A stretch of 64,000 nt of DNA from Campylobacteraceae bacterium. Lineage in GTDB: Bacteria; Campylobacterota; Campylobacteria; Campylobacterales; Sulfurovaceae. Numbering within the stretch: the stretch's first letter is position 1; each line of letters opens with the position of its first letter. Of the stretch, positions 30,707-39,949 are shown piece by piece. The stretch lies in contig JALVTH010000051.1 in assembly GCA_027036015.1 (NCBI GenBank), positions 18,966 to 82,965 on the forward strand, in the 5' to 3' direction. A program made the translations under genes and the position numbers. Below the pieces are notes generated by a model. It saw nothing but the letters and a program-made list of their open reading frames with translations, ran no database searches and was not told the DNA's origin.

Positions 30707-31564
30707 GTGGCTAAAACTTTTGTAAAACTTCTTATCTCTTTTGTGCTTGTTGCTTTTGTTTTATCAAAAGTTAATTTAGCAGAGTTAAAAAAACTTTTAC
30801 TCCATTGCAATTTCTTTTATCTTTTTTTAGCCTTTGTAGCCTTTAATCTCTCAAAAACTGTTAGCTCCATTCGCCTTAATTACTACTTTAATTCAAGCGG
30901 TGCAAAACTTACTCAAAGCCAAAATCTCAAGCTTTATTATCTTGGAATGTTTTATAATCTTTTTTTACCTGGAGGCATTGGAGGTGATGGCTATAAAGTC
31001 TATCTTTTGCATAAACTCTATCAAGCGCCCATTAAGCGCCTTATTGAAGCTTCTCTTTTAGATAGGGTGAGCGGGCTTATCGCTTTGCTTTTTTTAGGGG
31101 CTTCTTTTTTGCTTTTTTCACAATTTAGCTCTCTTTTTCCCTTTTTAAAATTTATTGCAATTTTAGGCTTGCTTACTCTCTATCCACTCTTTATCTTTTT
31201 GCATAAGCGCTTTTTTCCTTTCTTTTTTCCTTTACTCTCAAAAACCTTAATGTTAGGGCTTCTTGTGCAAATTTTACAAGTAATAAGTGCTTATTTTCTT
31301 TTTAAAGCGCTTTTTTTGCAAAATTTTTTGATAGAATTTTTATTTTTATTTTTACTCTCATCTGTTGTAGCAGTTTTACCACTTACCATTGGAGGGGTAG
31401 GAGCGAGGGAAGCTACCTTTTTATATGGGCTCAAATTTCTCGGATTAAACGTCGATATTGGAGTTGCTTTTAGTTTTTTATTTTTTTTAATAACTGCTCT
31501 TTCTTCATTAATTGGAATATTTTTTCTTAATTTTTCTCATAGCGTTCAAACAAATAATCACTAA
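30707..31564 (+). CDS. Lysylphosphatidylglycerol-synthase-TM-like / UPF0104 membrane protein (GTG start)
   Basis: LYYLGMFYNLFLPGGIGGDGYKVYLL, LLDRVSGLIALL, LPLTIGGVGAREATF. Confidence 0.82.
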   Translation: MAKTFVKLLISFVLVAFVLSKVNLAELKKLLLHCNFFYLFLAFVAFNLSKTVSSIRLNYYFNSSGAKLTQSQNLKLYYLGMFYNLFLPGGIGGDGYKVYLLHKLYQAPIKRLIEASLLDRVSGLIALLFLGASFLLFSQFSSLFPFLKFIAILGLLTLYPLFIFLHKRFFPFFFPLLSKTLMLGLLVQILQVISAYFLFKALFLQNFLIEFLFLFLLSSVVAVLPLTIGGVGAREATFLYGLKFLGLNVDIGVAFSFLFFLITALSSLIGIFFLNFSHSVQTNNH

Positions 31565-33452
31565 GACGCTTTAAAATCTCTTCTTCAAGCACTTTTGGAT
31601 AATTACCATCTAAAATTTCCATCACTTTTTCTTTAGGAATAGGATCTTTTGAACAAATTGCAATTGAGAAAATATCGTCATCTTGCTTATAAGCTTTTGA
31701 AAGAAGCGTTATAAGAAAAGCTTTACTCATTAAAAAGTTTTTATTCTCAAACATTAAGGTCGTAATTCTTTTTGATTCAAAATCTTCTAAAATTAAAATT
31801 GATTGAAAAGTTTTTTGAATTAACTCTCCTCTATCGCTTAATCGATTATTGTAAAAGGTTTCAACTTTGTTATCTTCATAAATTTTTAAAGTCAACTCCC
31901 AAAGCTGTTTCGTTCCAACGACATACAAATGCCAAGTTCCACTAAGAGGCGAAGCCTTCTTTCGTGGGCAATACTCTTCTAAAATAAAAGGCTCTTTATA
32001 TGGAGTTGATTTAAATTTAATGTAATTAAGCATTGTTTTAAATCGTTTCAAAGACTCTGGATTTTGTGAATAAACAAACATTTGACGATAATGATAAAAT
32101 GGTTTATAAGCAACATATTCTTCTTTTTTATTTTTTTTATTTTTAAATTGAGCCATCACAAAATCTATACTTGAGATACTTTCTTGTTTTAACAAAGGCT
32201 CTTTTGGACAAAAATAGATTGTAGCAATTTTTACAAGTTCTTGCAAATAAAAACGAAATTGTTCTGTAATATCTCCTTTACAATTATTAATTAAAAAAAT
32301 AAGTTCAATTTTAACCTTTTTTGCATAAAGGCGTTGAAAAATCTTTAAAACTTTTTGTGCTTCTTCTGAAAAGTGATTAAAAATAAAATATTTAGTATAA
32401 ATTGGCATTACAATAAAAAGCTTATCATATTTATGGTAGAGATGTTCATCAAATAACCCTAAAAAAAGCTGATATCTATCTTTTACAAAAAAAGCTCTAT
32501 TGTTGACTACTTTTTGAAAAATATTTGCTATTGCATGAAACTCTCTAAAAGCTAAATTAAAATAAGGAGAAGAGAAAAACTCTTGCTTTTTTAAATTATT
32601 AAAAAAATTATCAAAATTTTCAAGTTTTTTGGTATATTTGTTGAAATGATTTTTTAAATAATCAAAATTACTTACATTGTATTTATAAGAGTTCTCTTCT
32701 GCATACATAGATTCAGTTTCATTAAGTGTTAAATACAATCTATCGTAATTTGTTGCTTGCTTTCTTGTTAAAACAACCTTTTTAGAAGAAGGCACCTTTT
32801 GGTTAAATTGCGAAAAACCATTTACTATTCCAATTAAAAAAGCTGTTTTTGCATTTAAAAACTCTAAGTTTGCAATGATTGTAATATAGTTCCAATCATT
32901 TTCAAAATGCATAATAAGTTTATTTTTTTTATATATTGCCCTCCCCTCATATCGGTACTCTTTATTAATACTTGATATAACCTCTATTTCATACTCATTT
33001 GCTTTTATTAATTTTTTATAAATAATTTGATACTCTCCAATAGAGTTTTGGATTGTTTTAAATGCATCTTGCCGATACATATAAAAATAATGAAAGAGCT
33101 TATCTATGTTTTCTACAAAATTTTCTTCAAAAGAGTTAAGATAAGTATAAATTCTTTTACAAAAATCTTTAAAAGAGATCTCTAAAAATTCATTTGCATC
33201 ATTAAATAAAGGTTTATTATTGAGTAAAAATTCATTATAAAAAGGATATAAGGTAAACTCACTTTTAAATTTTCTTGGAATAAAATTCTCTTTCCCTTGG
33301 AGCCACTTCTTTTGAATATGTAAACGTCTATGCTCAAAACTGGTTTTTCCGTCTTTAATCCAAAAAAGTTTAGTAAGCTCAGTTAAACTCTTTTTAGCTA
33401 AATGTTCATAAATACACTTAATTTTTTGTGTAAAATTGTAACTTTGACTCAT
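31527..33452 (-). CDS. Large protein of unknown function with two apparent copies of a beta-rich domain
   Basis: 641 aa; IGEYQIIYKK...KKVVLTRK and SGTWHLYVVG...DPIPKEKVMEIL segments have parallel patterning. Confidence 0.7.
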   Translation of the reverse strand: MSQSYNFTQKIKCIYEHLAKKSLTELTKLFWIKDGKTSFEHRRLHIQKKWLQGKENFIPRKFKSEFTLYPFYNEFLLNNKPLFNDANEFLEISFKDFCKRIYTYLNSFEENFVENIDKLFHYFYMYRQDAFKTIQNSIGEYQIIYKKLIKANEYEIEVISSINKEYRYEGRAIYKKNKLIMHFENDWNYITIIANLEFLNAKTAFLIGIVNGFSQFNQKVPSSKKVVLTRKQATNYDRLYLTLNETESMYAEENSYKYNVSNFDYLKNHFNKYTKKLENFDNFFNNLKKQEFFSSPYFNLAFREFHAIANIFQKVVNNRAFFVKDRYQLFLGLFDEHLYHKYDKLFIVMPIYTKYFIFNHFSEEAQKVLKIFQRLYAKKVKIELIFLINNCKGDITEQFRFYLQELVKIATIYFCPKEPLLKQESISSIDFVMAQFKNKKNKKEEYVAYKPFYHYRQMFVYSQNPESLKRFKTMLNYIKFKSTPYKEPFILEEYCPRKKASPLSGTWHLYVVGTKQLWELTLKIYEDNKVETFYNNRLSDRGELIQKTFQSILILEDFESKRITTLMFENKNFLMSKAFLITLLSKAYKQDDDIFSIAICSKDPIPKEKVMEILDGNYPKVLEEEILKRLSDYLFERYEKN

Positions 33453-33597
33453 TTTTTAACTCTTTGATTTTTATAAATTTGTTATAAATATCAAAAATAA
33501 TCCCTTTAATTTGAGATAAAGTTATTTATAAATTCTTAATAGATTCTATAAGTATAACAAAAGATTTTAAAACTTTAACAGACATTTAAGAAAAAAT

Positions 33598-33706
33598 AAA
33601 TAAAATTATAAATGAGTCAAGAAAAAATCTTGACTCAGGGGGAGAGGAAATTGATTTTAGGGTGCTATTGGCATTCTAACCCGCAGATGCGGGTAATTTT
33701 TCGCTA
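33598..33706 (-). ncRNA. Candidate second member of the C/U-rich sRNA family (3' of the TPR/UT-M23 operon; could be 3'-UTR derived)
   Basis: Minus strand: ACCCGC-atct-GCGGGT ... CACCCTAAAATCA-A-TTTCCTCTCCCCC-TGAGTCAAGA-ttttt-TCTTGACTCA-TTTATAATTTT; shares CACCCTAAAATCA + TTTCCTC(T)CCCCC with the 25.0 kb sRNA. Confidence 0.5.
33613..33637 (-). terminator. Intrinsic terminator, 10-bp perfect stem
   Basis: Minus strand TGAGTCAAGA-ttttt-TCTTGACTCA followed by T-rich tail. Confidence 0.6.
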
Positions 33707-33769
33707 CATTAATAATAATAATTTATTTTTCCTTTAAGTTTAATAAAACAACCCTCCTTTGTTGCTTTT

Positions 33770-34366
33770 TCATCTTCTCTCCTGTAAAAATTCATTAGCT
33801 TCAACATTATTTGGATCTAAAATCAAAATATTTTCATAAATTTGTTTTGCTTTTAAAGGATTGTTTTTGGTAAAACTTTTTGCTAAAACACCCAAAAACA
33901 AGGTATTAGTTGGATAAAGTGCAAGCATTTTTTTTGCAATTTCTCTTGCCTCTTTTAAAGAGACTTTTTGTAAAAGCGCTAAAGCCAAATAGTAATTTCC
34001 ATAAAAATTATAAAAATCTTTTTTCACAATAATAGTGCCAACATCTATTGCTTTATCAAAATTATTTAATGCTAAATAGCTTCTTTCTAAACCAATAAAA
34101 GCCTCCATTGACAAAGGAGAAGCAACTAAAGCCTTTTTATAATGGATAATTGCATTTTGATATTTTTTGCTTAAGAAAAAGAGCCAAGCTAAGCGTAAAT
34201 TAATTGTATAACCATTTGGATATTTTTTATAAAGAGGTGTAAGCACTTTTATAGCATCAATAAAATCATTTGATTTTTCGTAGTTGTATGATTTTAGATA
34301 AATTTTTTTTATATCAAGCCCATATAAAAATGAAAAAAGTGCTATAAAAAACAAAAATTTTTTCAT
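33770..34366 (-). CDS. Exported tetratricopeptide-repeat protein
   Basis: Signal peptide; YKKALVASPLSMEAFIGLERSYLALNNFDKAI TPR patterns; 4-bp overlap with the upstream gene. Confidence 0.82.
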   Translation of the reverse strand: MKKFLFFIALFSFLYGLDIKKIYLKSYNYEKSNDFIDAIKVLTPLYKKYPNGYTINLRLAWLFFLSKKYQNAIIHYKKALVASPLSMEAFIGLERSYLALNNFDKAIDVGTIIVKKDFYNFYGNYYLALALLQKVSLKEAREIAKKMLALYPTNTLFLGVLAKSFTKNNPLKAKQIYENILILDPNNVEANEFLQERR

Positions 34367-36363
34367 GAAACTTTATCCTTTATCCTTTTTAATTGAAAAT
34401 TTTTTCCTTCAATATAACTAAAGCCTTTTTCATAAAAGCTAAAGCCAACTTTACCATTTTCTGAAGCTACTTCTAAACGCTTTTTATAAAGCACAATCTT
34501 TTTATTATAAAGCTTATAATAAAACGAGAGAAAAAACTCAATAAAAGCTGCTTTTATTTTGTTAAATCTAAGCTCCATTGGTAAAATATCTTCATAAGCT
34601 ACTTCTTGAATAATTAAAGGGATTTTAGGAGCTATCTTAAAGAGCTCTTGCAAATAACTTCTATTCCCTTCATAGCGGTAAAAATAGAATAATTTACTAT
34701 CTAAAGCAAAAAAGAGTCTATTTTTTCCATCGCTAAAATAAAATTCTCCCAAATCATTCATTTGAACTTTTATTTTATACTCATTGCTATCTTGATCTTT
34801 AAATTTCATACAATCATCTAATATAAAATTTAAATGAAGTCTCAAGCCCTTATCAAGCAAAGTTGCAGTAATTTTTTCATTTTTTTTGGGAGTTTGATAA
34901 TAAATAAGCTTATTTTCTTGAATGTAATCGACAAAACAAAAAGATAGTGTTTCGCTTCCTAAAGTAGCATATTTTTGCACTTGAATGTGAATATGAGGTT
35001 CGGGTGAATAGCCGCTATTGCCACACTTTCCAATTATATCTCCAATTTGGATAAAATCTCCAACTTTAACTTTGATTGAATTTTGCATCAAATGACTAAT
35101 TTCAACAAAATAACCAAAATTGCTTTTTATTATGATATAATTGCCCCAATTATTTACTCTATCGACAATTCCAATTGGATTATCTGGTAAATCATCTCTT
35201 AAATCTACCACAACTCCATCAATTGGAGCTACAATCTCTTTTCCAAAGGCATAATAATCTTGCAAAAAAAGTCCATCATTTTTATAGCTTTTGCCTTCTT
35301 TTTTGATAACAAAATCATAAGCCCATCTCCAAAGCCCCTTATGCGTCCAATCCCCATCAAAGCCTTGATAAACATCCCAAGTTCCTTGAAATGGGAGATG
35401 TATTTTAATTTTGTCGCTTAAAAAGCGATAATAATTTGCCAAAAAAGCACTCAAAGAGTGTTCGGGCGATTCTTTGGGATTTGCGTTATAATACTTATAA
35501 CCAATAGAAACAAGCAAAAAAAGCATTAAAATTGTTACAATATTAAAAGGCATTGTAAAAACTGGCAAAGCAAAAGTATTAAAAAATACTTCCATTGAAT
35601 CTATTAAGATAACTGAGAGTGCTACTGCTATAAGAGATAAAAGATAATTTTTAATATTTGCAATTAAAAAAAATCCCCCAAGTGCCATGGCAATTAAAAT
35701 AAAATTAAAATTATAAGGAGAATAAAGCGCCTCTTCAAATGGAACAAATATTGCATGCACCCAAACCCCCACCCAAAAACCAACAATTGCCATAAAAAGT
35801 AAAATTCTTGAATGAAAAAATAAAAATATTGCAATGAAAAGCCCAGCAAGATTAAAGGGTAAAAAAACAATTTCTCCAAGCGCTTTAAAAAAAGGGCTAA
35901 AAGGAAGCGATATATCAAAAAGCACAGTTCTGTGTAAAATATTACTTACTAAATTGGTATATTTTAAACTTGCCAAATAAAAAAGCATACTACTTAAGGC
36001 AAAAGGAAGCGAAAGAATGGGTAAATAATATTTTGCAAAAACTTTTGAAAGTGCAAAACTAAGTAAAAACGTTAAAATTGCCAAAAGTATTGTTACAAAA
36101 ATGGTAGATAGTGTGATTTGAAAATAAAACCCAACCCCCATTCCAACTAACAAAGAGTTATATAAATAAAACCCATGTTTTAAATAAATTTCTCTCATCT
36201 TAATTAATTCAACAAAAATAATCGTTGCCACAATGGCAACTAAACCCAAAAAACCAACACTTGGCAAAAGAAAAGATAAAAGAAGCAAAAAAAAGCCAAA
36301 AAGATTGCTTCGTAAAAATAAGATAGAGTAATATGCTTTAAAGATAAAATAAAGCCGGCTCAC
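34363..36363 (-). CDS. Urea-transporter-like membrane domain fused to M23 peptidase
   Basis: N-terminal polytopic domain with YNSLLVGMGVG and LPFNLAG; C-terminal M23 features THKGLWRWAYDF, IIIKSNFGYFVEISHL, SPEPHIHIQV. Confidence 0.8.
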   Translation of the reverse strand: MSRLYFIFKAYYSILFLRSNLFGFFLLLLSFLLPSVGFLGLVAIVATIIFVELIKMREIYLKHGFYLYNSLLVGMGVGFYFQITLSTIFVTILLAILTFLLSFALSKVFAKYYLPILSLPFALSSMLFYLASLKYTNLVSNILHRTVLFDISLPFSPFFKALGEIVFLPFNLAGLFIAIFLFFHSRILLFMAIVGFWVGVWVHAIFVPFEEALYSPYNFNFILIAMALGGFFLIANIKNYLLSLIAVALSVILIDSMEVFFNTFALPVFTMPFNIVTILMLFLLVSIGYKYYNANPKESPEHSLSAFLANYYRFLSDKIKIHLPFQGTWDVYQGFDGDWTHKGLWRWAYDFVIKKEGKSYKNDGLFLQDYYAFGKEIVAPIDGVVVDLRDDLPDNPIGIVDRVNNWGNYIIIKSNFGYFVEISHLMQNSIKVKVGDFIQIGDIIGKCGNSGYSPEPHIHIQVQKYATLGSETLSFCFVDYIQENKLIYYQTPKKNEKITATLLDKGLRLHLNFILDDCMKFKDQDSNEYKIKVQMNDLGEFYFSDGKNRLFFALDSKLFYFYRYEGNRSYLQELFKIAPKIPLIIQEVAYEDILPMELRFNKIKAAFIEFFLSFYYKLYNKKIVLYKKRLEVASENGKVGFSFYEKGFSYIEGKNFQLKRIKDKVS

Positions 36364-36375
36364 CTTTTGCCTTTG

Positions 36376-37710
36376 TTATTGCAAAAATTGCGGAATAAGC
36401 TCATTTTCTATAATAGTATCTAAATTTTCACTCTTTTTCATTAAATGAACATTTTTTTCTTTATCAATTAAAACAATATTTGGACGATACCGAATAAATT
36501 GCATTGATTGCGTAATATTATATGCTCCAACTGGCCAAATGGTTAATACACTGCCTCTCTCAAGTGCTGGGAGCATAATATTTGGTGCAATAATATCAAT
36601 ATTCATACAAAGTGGCCCATTAATTTGCGAAGGCTCACTTAAGCCATCATATCTTTTATCTAAAAATATTTCAAAGTTATACCAAAAATTGGTATAAAGT
36701 AAATTTACTCCCGCATCAATAATATAATTTTTTTTACCATCTGGCATTCTTTTTGAAGCAAAAACAGAACTTAACAAATATCCTGCTTCATCAATTAAAG
36801 CACGCCCTGTTTCAAGATAGAGCTCTGGCAAAGCACCTTTATTATTTTCATAAATTGCATTAACTATTGCCTCAGCATATTCATTTGCACTTGGAACAAC
36901 TACTTCTGGAGCTTGATAGACTCCTTTTAATCTATTTTTACTTGCAAAGCCTCCTCCAATATCAATATATTCAATCTCAAACCCAAAATCTTGTTCAACT
37001 TTGTTTTTGAGTTTAATTAACTTTTGCGTCTCTTTTGCATAAGCATTAGCTGTTAACATAAAGGTGCCAATATGGGCATGAAGCCCTGTTAATATAAGCT
37101 TTTTTCCCTCATAAATTCTTTTTATTGCATTGTAAGCTTCGTTATTATCAATATTAAAGCCAAAACGACTCCATTGTGGATAGATTCCTGTATCCATATT
37201 GCAGCGAATAGCTACTGGAATTTCAATATTAAGCTCACTTGCAATCTCTTCTAAATCATTTATTTCATAAAGATGGTCTATGTGAATTTTTGCCCCCTCT
37301 TTTACAGCTTGTAGGAGAGCTTTTTTGGGTTTATAAGGTCCATTAAAAATTATATCTTTGCCTTCAACTCCTAAGTGGCGTGCCTTTTGATATTCAAACT
37401 CACTTACAACCTCAGCTTTTGAGCCCAATTTATGAAATAATTTACAAATTGCATCTAAATAATTTGTTTTATAACTCCACCAAAATTGCACCTTTGGATA
37501 GCGGCTGCTAAAAGCTTCGAAAAATTCATTATACTTTTCTTCGATTGTTTTTTGTGAAAAAACAAATAAAGGTGAACCAAACTCTTTGACAAGCTCATTT
37601 ACACTCACTCCATCAATTGAGCTTTTTATTTTTTGGCTTCGAAGAGGACTTCCATATTTGCTTGCAAGTGCAAAATCGATTCTATTAATTGTAGGTTTTT
37701 GATATTTCAT
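36376..37710 (-). CDS. Type III-fold PLP-dependent decarboxylase (LysA/DapDC-like)
   Basis: FWWSYKTNYLDAI PLP-Lys motif, GLHAHIGTFM, YIDIGGGFAS, YLETGRALI, NGPLCMNIDII. Confidence 0.85.
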   Translation of the reverse strand: MKYQKPTINRIDFALASKYGSPLRSQKIKSSIDGVSVNELVKEFGSPLFVFSQKTIEEKYNEFFEAFSSRYPKVQFWWSYKTNYLDAICKLFHKLGSKAEVVSEFEYQKARHLGVEGKDIIFNGPYKPKKALLQAVKEGAKIHIDHLYEINDLEEIASELNIEIPVAIRCNMDTGIYPQWSRFGFNIDNNEAYNAIKRIYEGKKLILTGLHAHIGTFMLTANAYAKETQKLIKLKNKVEQDFGFEIEYIDIGGGFASKNRLKGVYQAPEVVVPSANEYAEAIVNAIYENNKGALPELYLETGRALIDEAGYLLSSVFASKRMPDGKKNYIIDAGVNLLYTNFWYNFEIFLDKRYDGLSEPSQINGPLCMNIDIIAPNIMLPALERGSVLTIWPVGAYNITQSMQFIRYRPNIVLIDKEKNVHLMKKSENLDTIIENELIPQFLQ

Positions 37711-37718
37711 TTTCTCTC

Positions 37719-38729
37719 CTATAACTCTTTCGTTTGTAAAAGTTTTGTAAAGTCACTAAAATCCACAACCTTCTCATCCACAAACCGCATATACATCTTT
37801 TCAAGAGGATACTCTAATTTCGTTTCAACTTTTTTATTTTGTGCTAAATCAAGTAAAATTTTTGGCAAATTCACTCCTAAAGAGGTGGCAAAATAGAGCC
37901 AAGCTGGAAAACGAGGATTAATCTCTATAAGATAAATATCATCTTGAGTAGCTATAGCTTCAAATTCAAAAGCCCCTTTCCATCCTACTTCTTCTACGAA
38001 TTTTTGACAAAGTTTCAAGAGCTTCTCATTTTTAATACTGATTGCACTCCACACTTTTCCAAGCTCAGTCGTGCTTAATTTCTTAATAGCAATTCCAGCT
38101 ACTAAGCTTTGAGCATTAGCAACACCAATAAAATTAATCTCTTCACCACTGACAATTTCTTGCACTAAAAGTGGAAAACCCCATTCATTTGAGATTTTAT
38201 AATAATACTCAATTGCTTCATCAAGTGTATTGGCTTTATAAGCTTTATAATAGTTTCCCTTAACCATCAATGGAAAGCCAAGCTCTTTAGTTGCATAAAT
38301 TAAATCATCAAGCGAAGCAACTTCAATCGTTTTTGGATGCTTTGCCCCAATTTTTTGAGCAAGGCTTGCTAATTTGCTTTTATTTCTTAATTCAAAGCAC
38401 TCTAAACTTGGCAAATAACTCTCAATGCCAAGCTCTTTAAATTCCTTTTGATACTTAATAAGCAAAGGCAATTCGGCATCTAAATTTGGAATTAAAAAGT
38501 CTATTTGAGATTTTTTCTTAATTTCAAGAAGACGCTTTTTAAACTCTTCATATCCCAAAGTTGGATAAGGCATAAGATAAACTTTTTCAAAAAGCCCTTG
38601 ATAGATACCTGGTTCATTTGGATCGTAACTTAGCCCTATCAGTGAATGCTCATCATGCAAGCTTTTTGCAACACCAATTCCTGGAGCTGGATTATCGTTA
38701 TTATTGAGTCCACTAATTGCAATTTTCAT
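37719..38729 (-). CDS. ATP-grasp domain ligase-like protein (CarB-like)
   Basis: LGFPLMVKGNYYKAYKA, LVQEIVSGEEINFIGV, IYLIEINPRFPAW. Confidence 0.85.
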   Translation of the reverse strand: MKIAISGLNNNDNPAPGIGVAKSLHDEHSLIGLSYDPNEPGIYQGLFEKVYLMPYPTLGYEEFKKRLLEIKKKSQIDFLIPNLDAELPLLIKYQKEFKELGIESYLPSLECFELRNKSKLASLAQKIGAKHPKTIEVASLDDLIYATKELGFPLMVKGNYYKAYKANTLDEAIEYYYKISNEWGFPLLVQEIVSGEEINFIGVANAQSLVAGIAIKKLSTTELGKVWSAISIKNEKLLKLCQKFVEEVGWKGAFEFEAIATQDDIYLIEINPRFPAWLYFATSLGVNLPKILLDLAQNKKVETKLEYPLEKMYMRFVDEKVVDFSDFTKLLQTKEL

Positions 38730-38962
38730 TGAATCAGTCCATAGATTTTAAGTTTTTGTAAAAAATCTTCAACATCTATATAAATATCTTCCCATCTTTT
38801 ATGATACTCTTTTGATAGAGTTTGCACTATTTCTTCTTTGCTTTGTCCCTCTTTTAAGAGTTCTATAACTCTTTTGGCACTCTCATTGAGTTCAAAAGAG
38901 CTCCCCAAAGAGGGAATAAAAGCAATATTATTCTCATCAATAATCATTTCATTTAAAAGCAT
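38726..38962 (-). CDS. PqqD-like (RRE-type) protein
   Basis: SFELNESAKRVIELLKEGQSKEEIVQTLSKEY...IDVEDFLQKLKIYGLIQ: typical PqqD winged-helix pattern. Confidence 0.78.
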   Translation of the reverse strand: MLLNEMIIDENNIAFIPSLGSSFELNESAKRVIELLKEGQSKEEIVQTLSKEYHKRWEDIYIDVEDFLQKLKIYGLIQ

Positions 38963-38971
38963 TTTTCATCC

Positions 38972-39814
38972 TTACCAACTATGAGATAGAAATGCTCCTA
39001 TGCTATTTGAATGCGCTTTTTTCCCATTTTCATCAAATTTAGCATAAGAGTATTGCACTTTTACATGTGTTTTTAAGTTAATTGCATAATCTACGCTTGC
39101 TTTAGCTTCTGCTTTGTAAGTCTCTCCCAAATTATAAACTGTAAAACCTCCGTTATCTATAGCAAATGCTTTCTTTCCTACCCAAGCACCAAGAGTTTGC
39201 GTCCACTTTCCTTTATAATGACTTAATTTTAAGCCAAAAGAGTTGTAGTTGCTTTTTAAATTAAGCTCTTTGTGATTATCTGGTTTGATGTAGTTATACT
39301 CAGCTTCTAAATAGAAAGAGCCTAATTTACTATAATAGTTTCCAAAATTAAATCCAATATAAGGTCTAACTTGAAGCACTTTTAACTCTTTTGGCTGATA
39401 GTGTTTATATCTTGAATAATAAAGATCAATTCCTGCATTATATTTTAAATATTGATAATAATTAAAGCCTAAAATCCCAATTAAACCATGATCGGTTGGT
39501 TTATCATCACTTTTAATATAATGCACACCACCTTTGAGGAAAAAATGCTTTTTAAAATAGCGCGTGTATAAAAGAGTAATATCGTTTTGATCTAAATCGG
39601 GTTGTCCTGTTTTATATTCAATGTTAATATTTTCTAAACCAAGTTCAATTTTGTTTGGATAATTATAATACGAAGAGTAAATTCCAACAACATTTGCTTT
39701 ATTCTTAACGGAGCTACTATAGTCAATATAGCTTGTATATGGCATGAGAGTAACCACGCTCTTTGCTAATGCAAGGCTTGAGAGTAAAATAAAAGATAAA
39801 CTTATCTTTTTCAT
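38972..39814 (-). CDS. Outer-membrane beta-barrel protein (function unknown)
   Basis: Signal peptide MKKISLSFILLSSLALAKS; alternating aromatic beta-strand pattern; C-terminal GAFLSHSW aromatic end. Confidence 0.7.
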   Translation of the reverse strand: MKKISLSFILLSSLALAKSVVTLMPYTSYIDYSSSVKNKANVVGIYSSYYNYPNKIELGLENINIEYKTGQPDLDQNDITLLYTRYFKKHFFLKGGVHYIKSDDKPTDHGLIGILGFNYYQYLKYNAGIDLYYSRYKHYQPKELKVLQVRPYIGFNFGNYYSKLGSFYLEAEYNYIKPDNHKELNLKSNYNSFGLKLSHYKGKWTQTLGAWVGKKAFAIDNGGFTVYNLGETYKAEAKASVDYAINLKTHVKVQYSYAKFDENGKKAHSNSIGAFLSHSW

Positions 39815-39949
39815 AATTTTTCCTTTTAATTTTTTTGAACATATTCTATCATAAAAATATTACTTTAAGATTACCTCTTTTTTTGGGAATAAAATTATTA
39901 ATAATTTTATTTACTTTTTACTGCTATAATAAAACAAAAAAGGCTCATT

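Noticed and set aside
33612-33737. 41-aa plus-strand ORF (MSQEKILTQGERKLILGCYWHSNPQMRVIFRYINNNNLFFL)
   Set aside because: No ribosome-binding site, and it runs through two hairpins; the minus-strand reading as a structured RNA similar to the 25.0 kb sRNA explains the region better.
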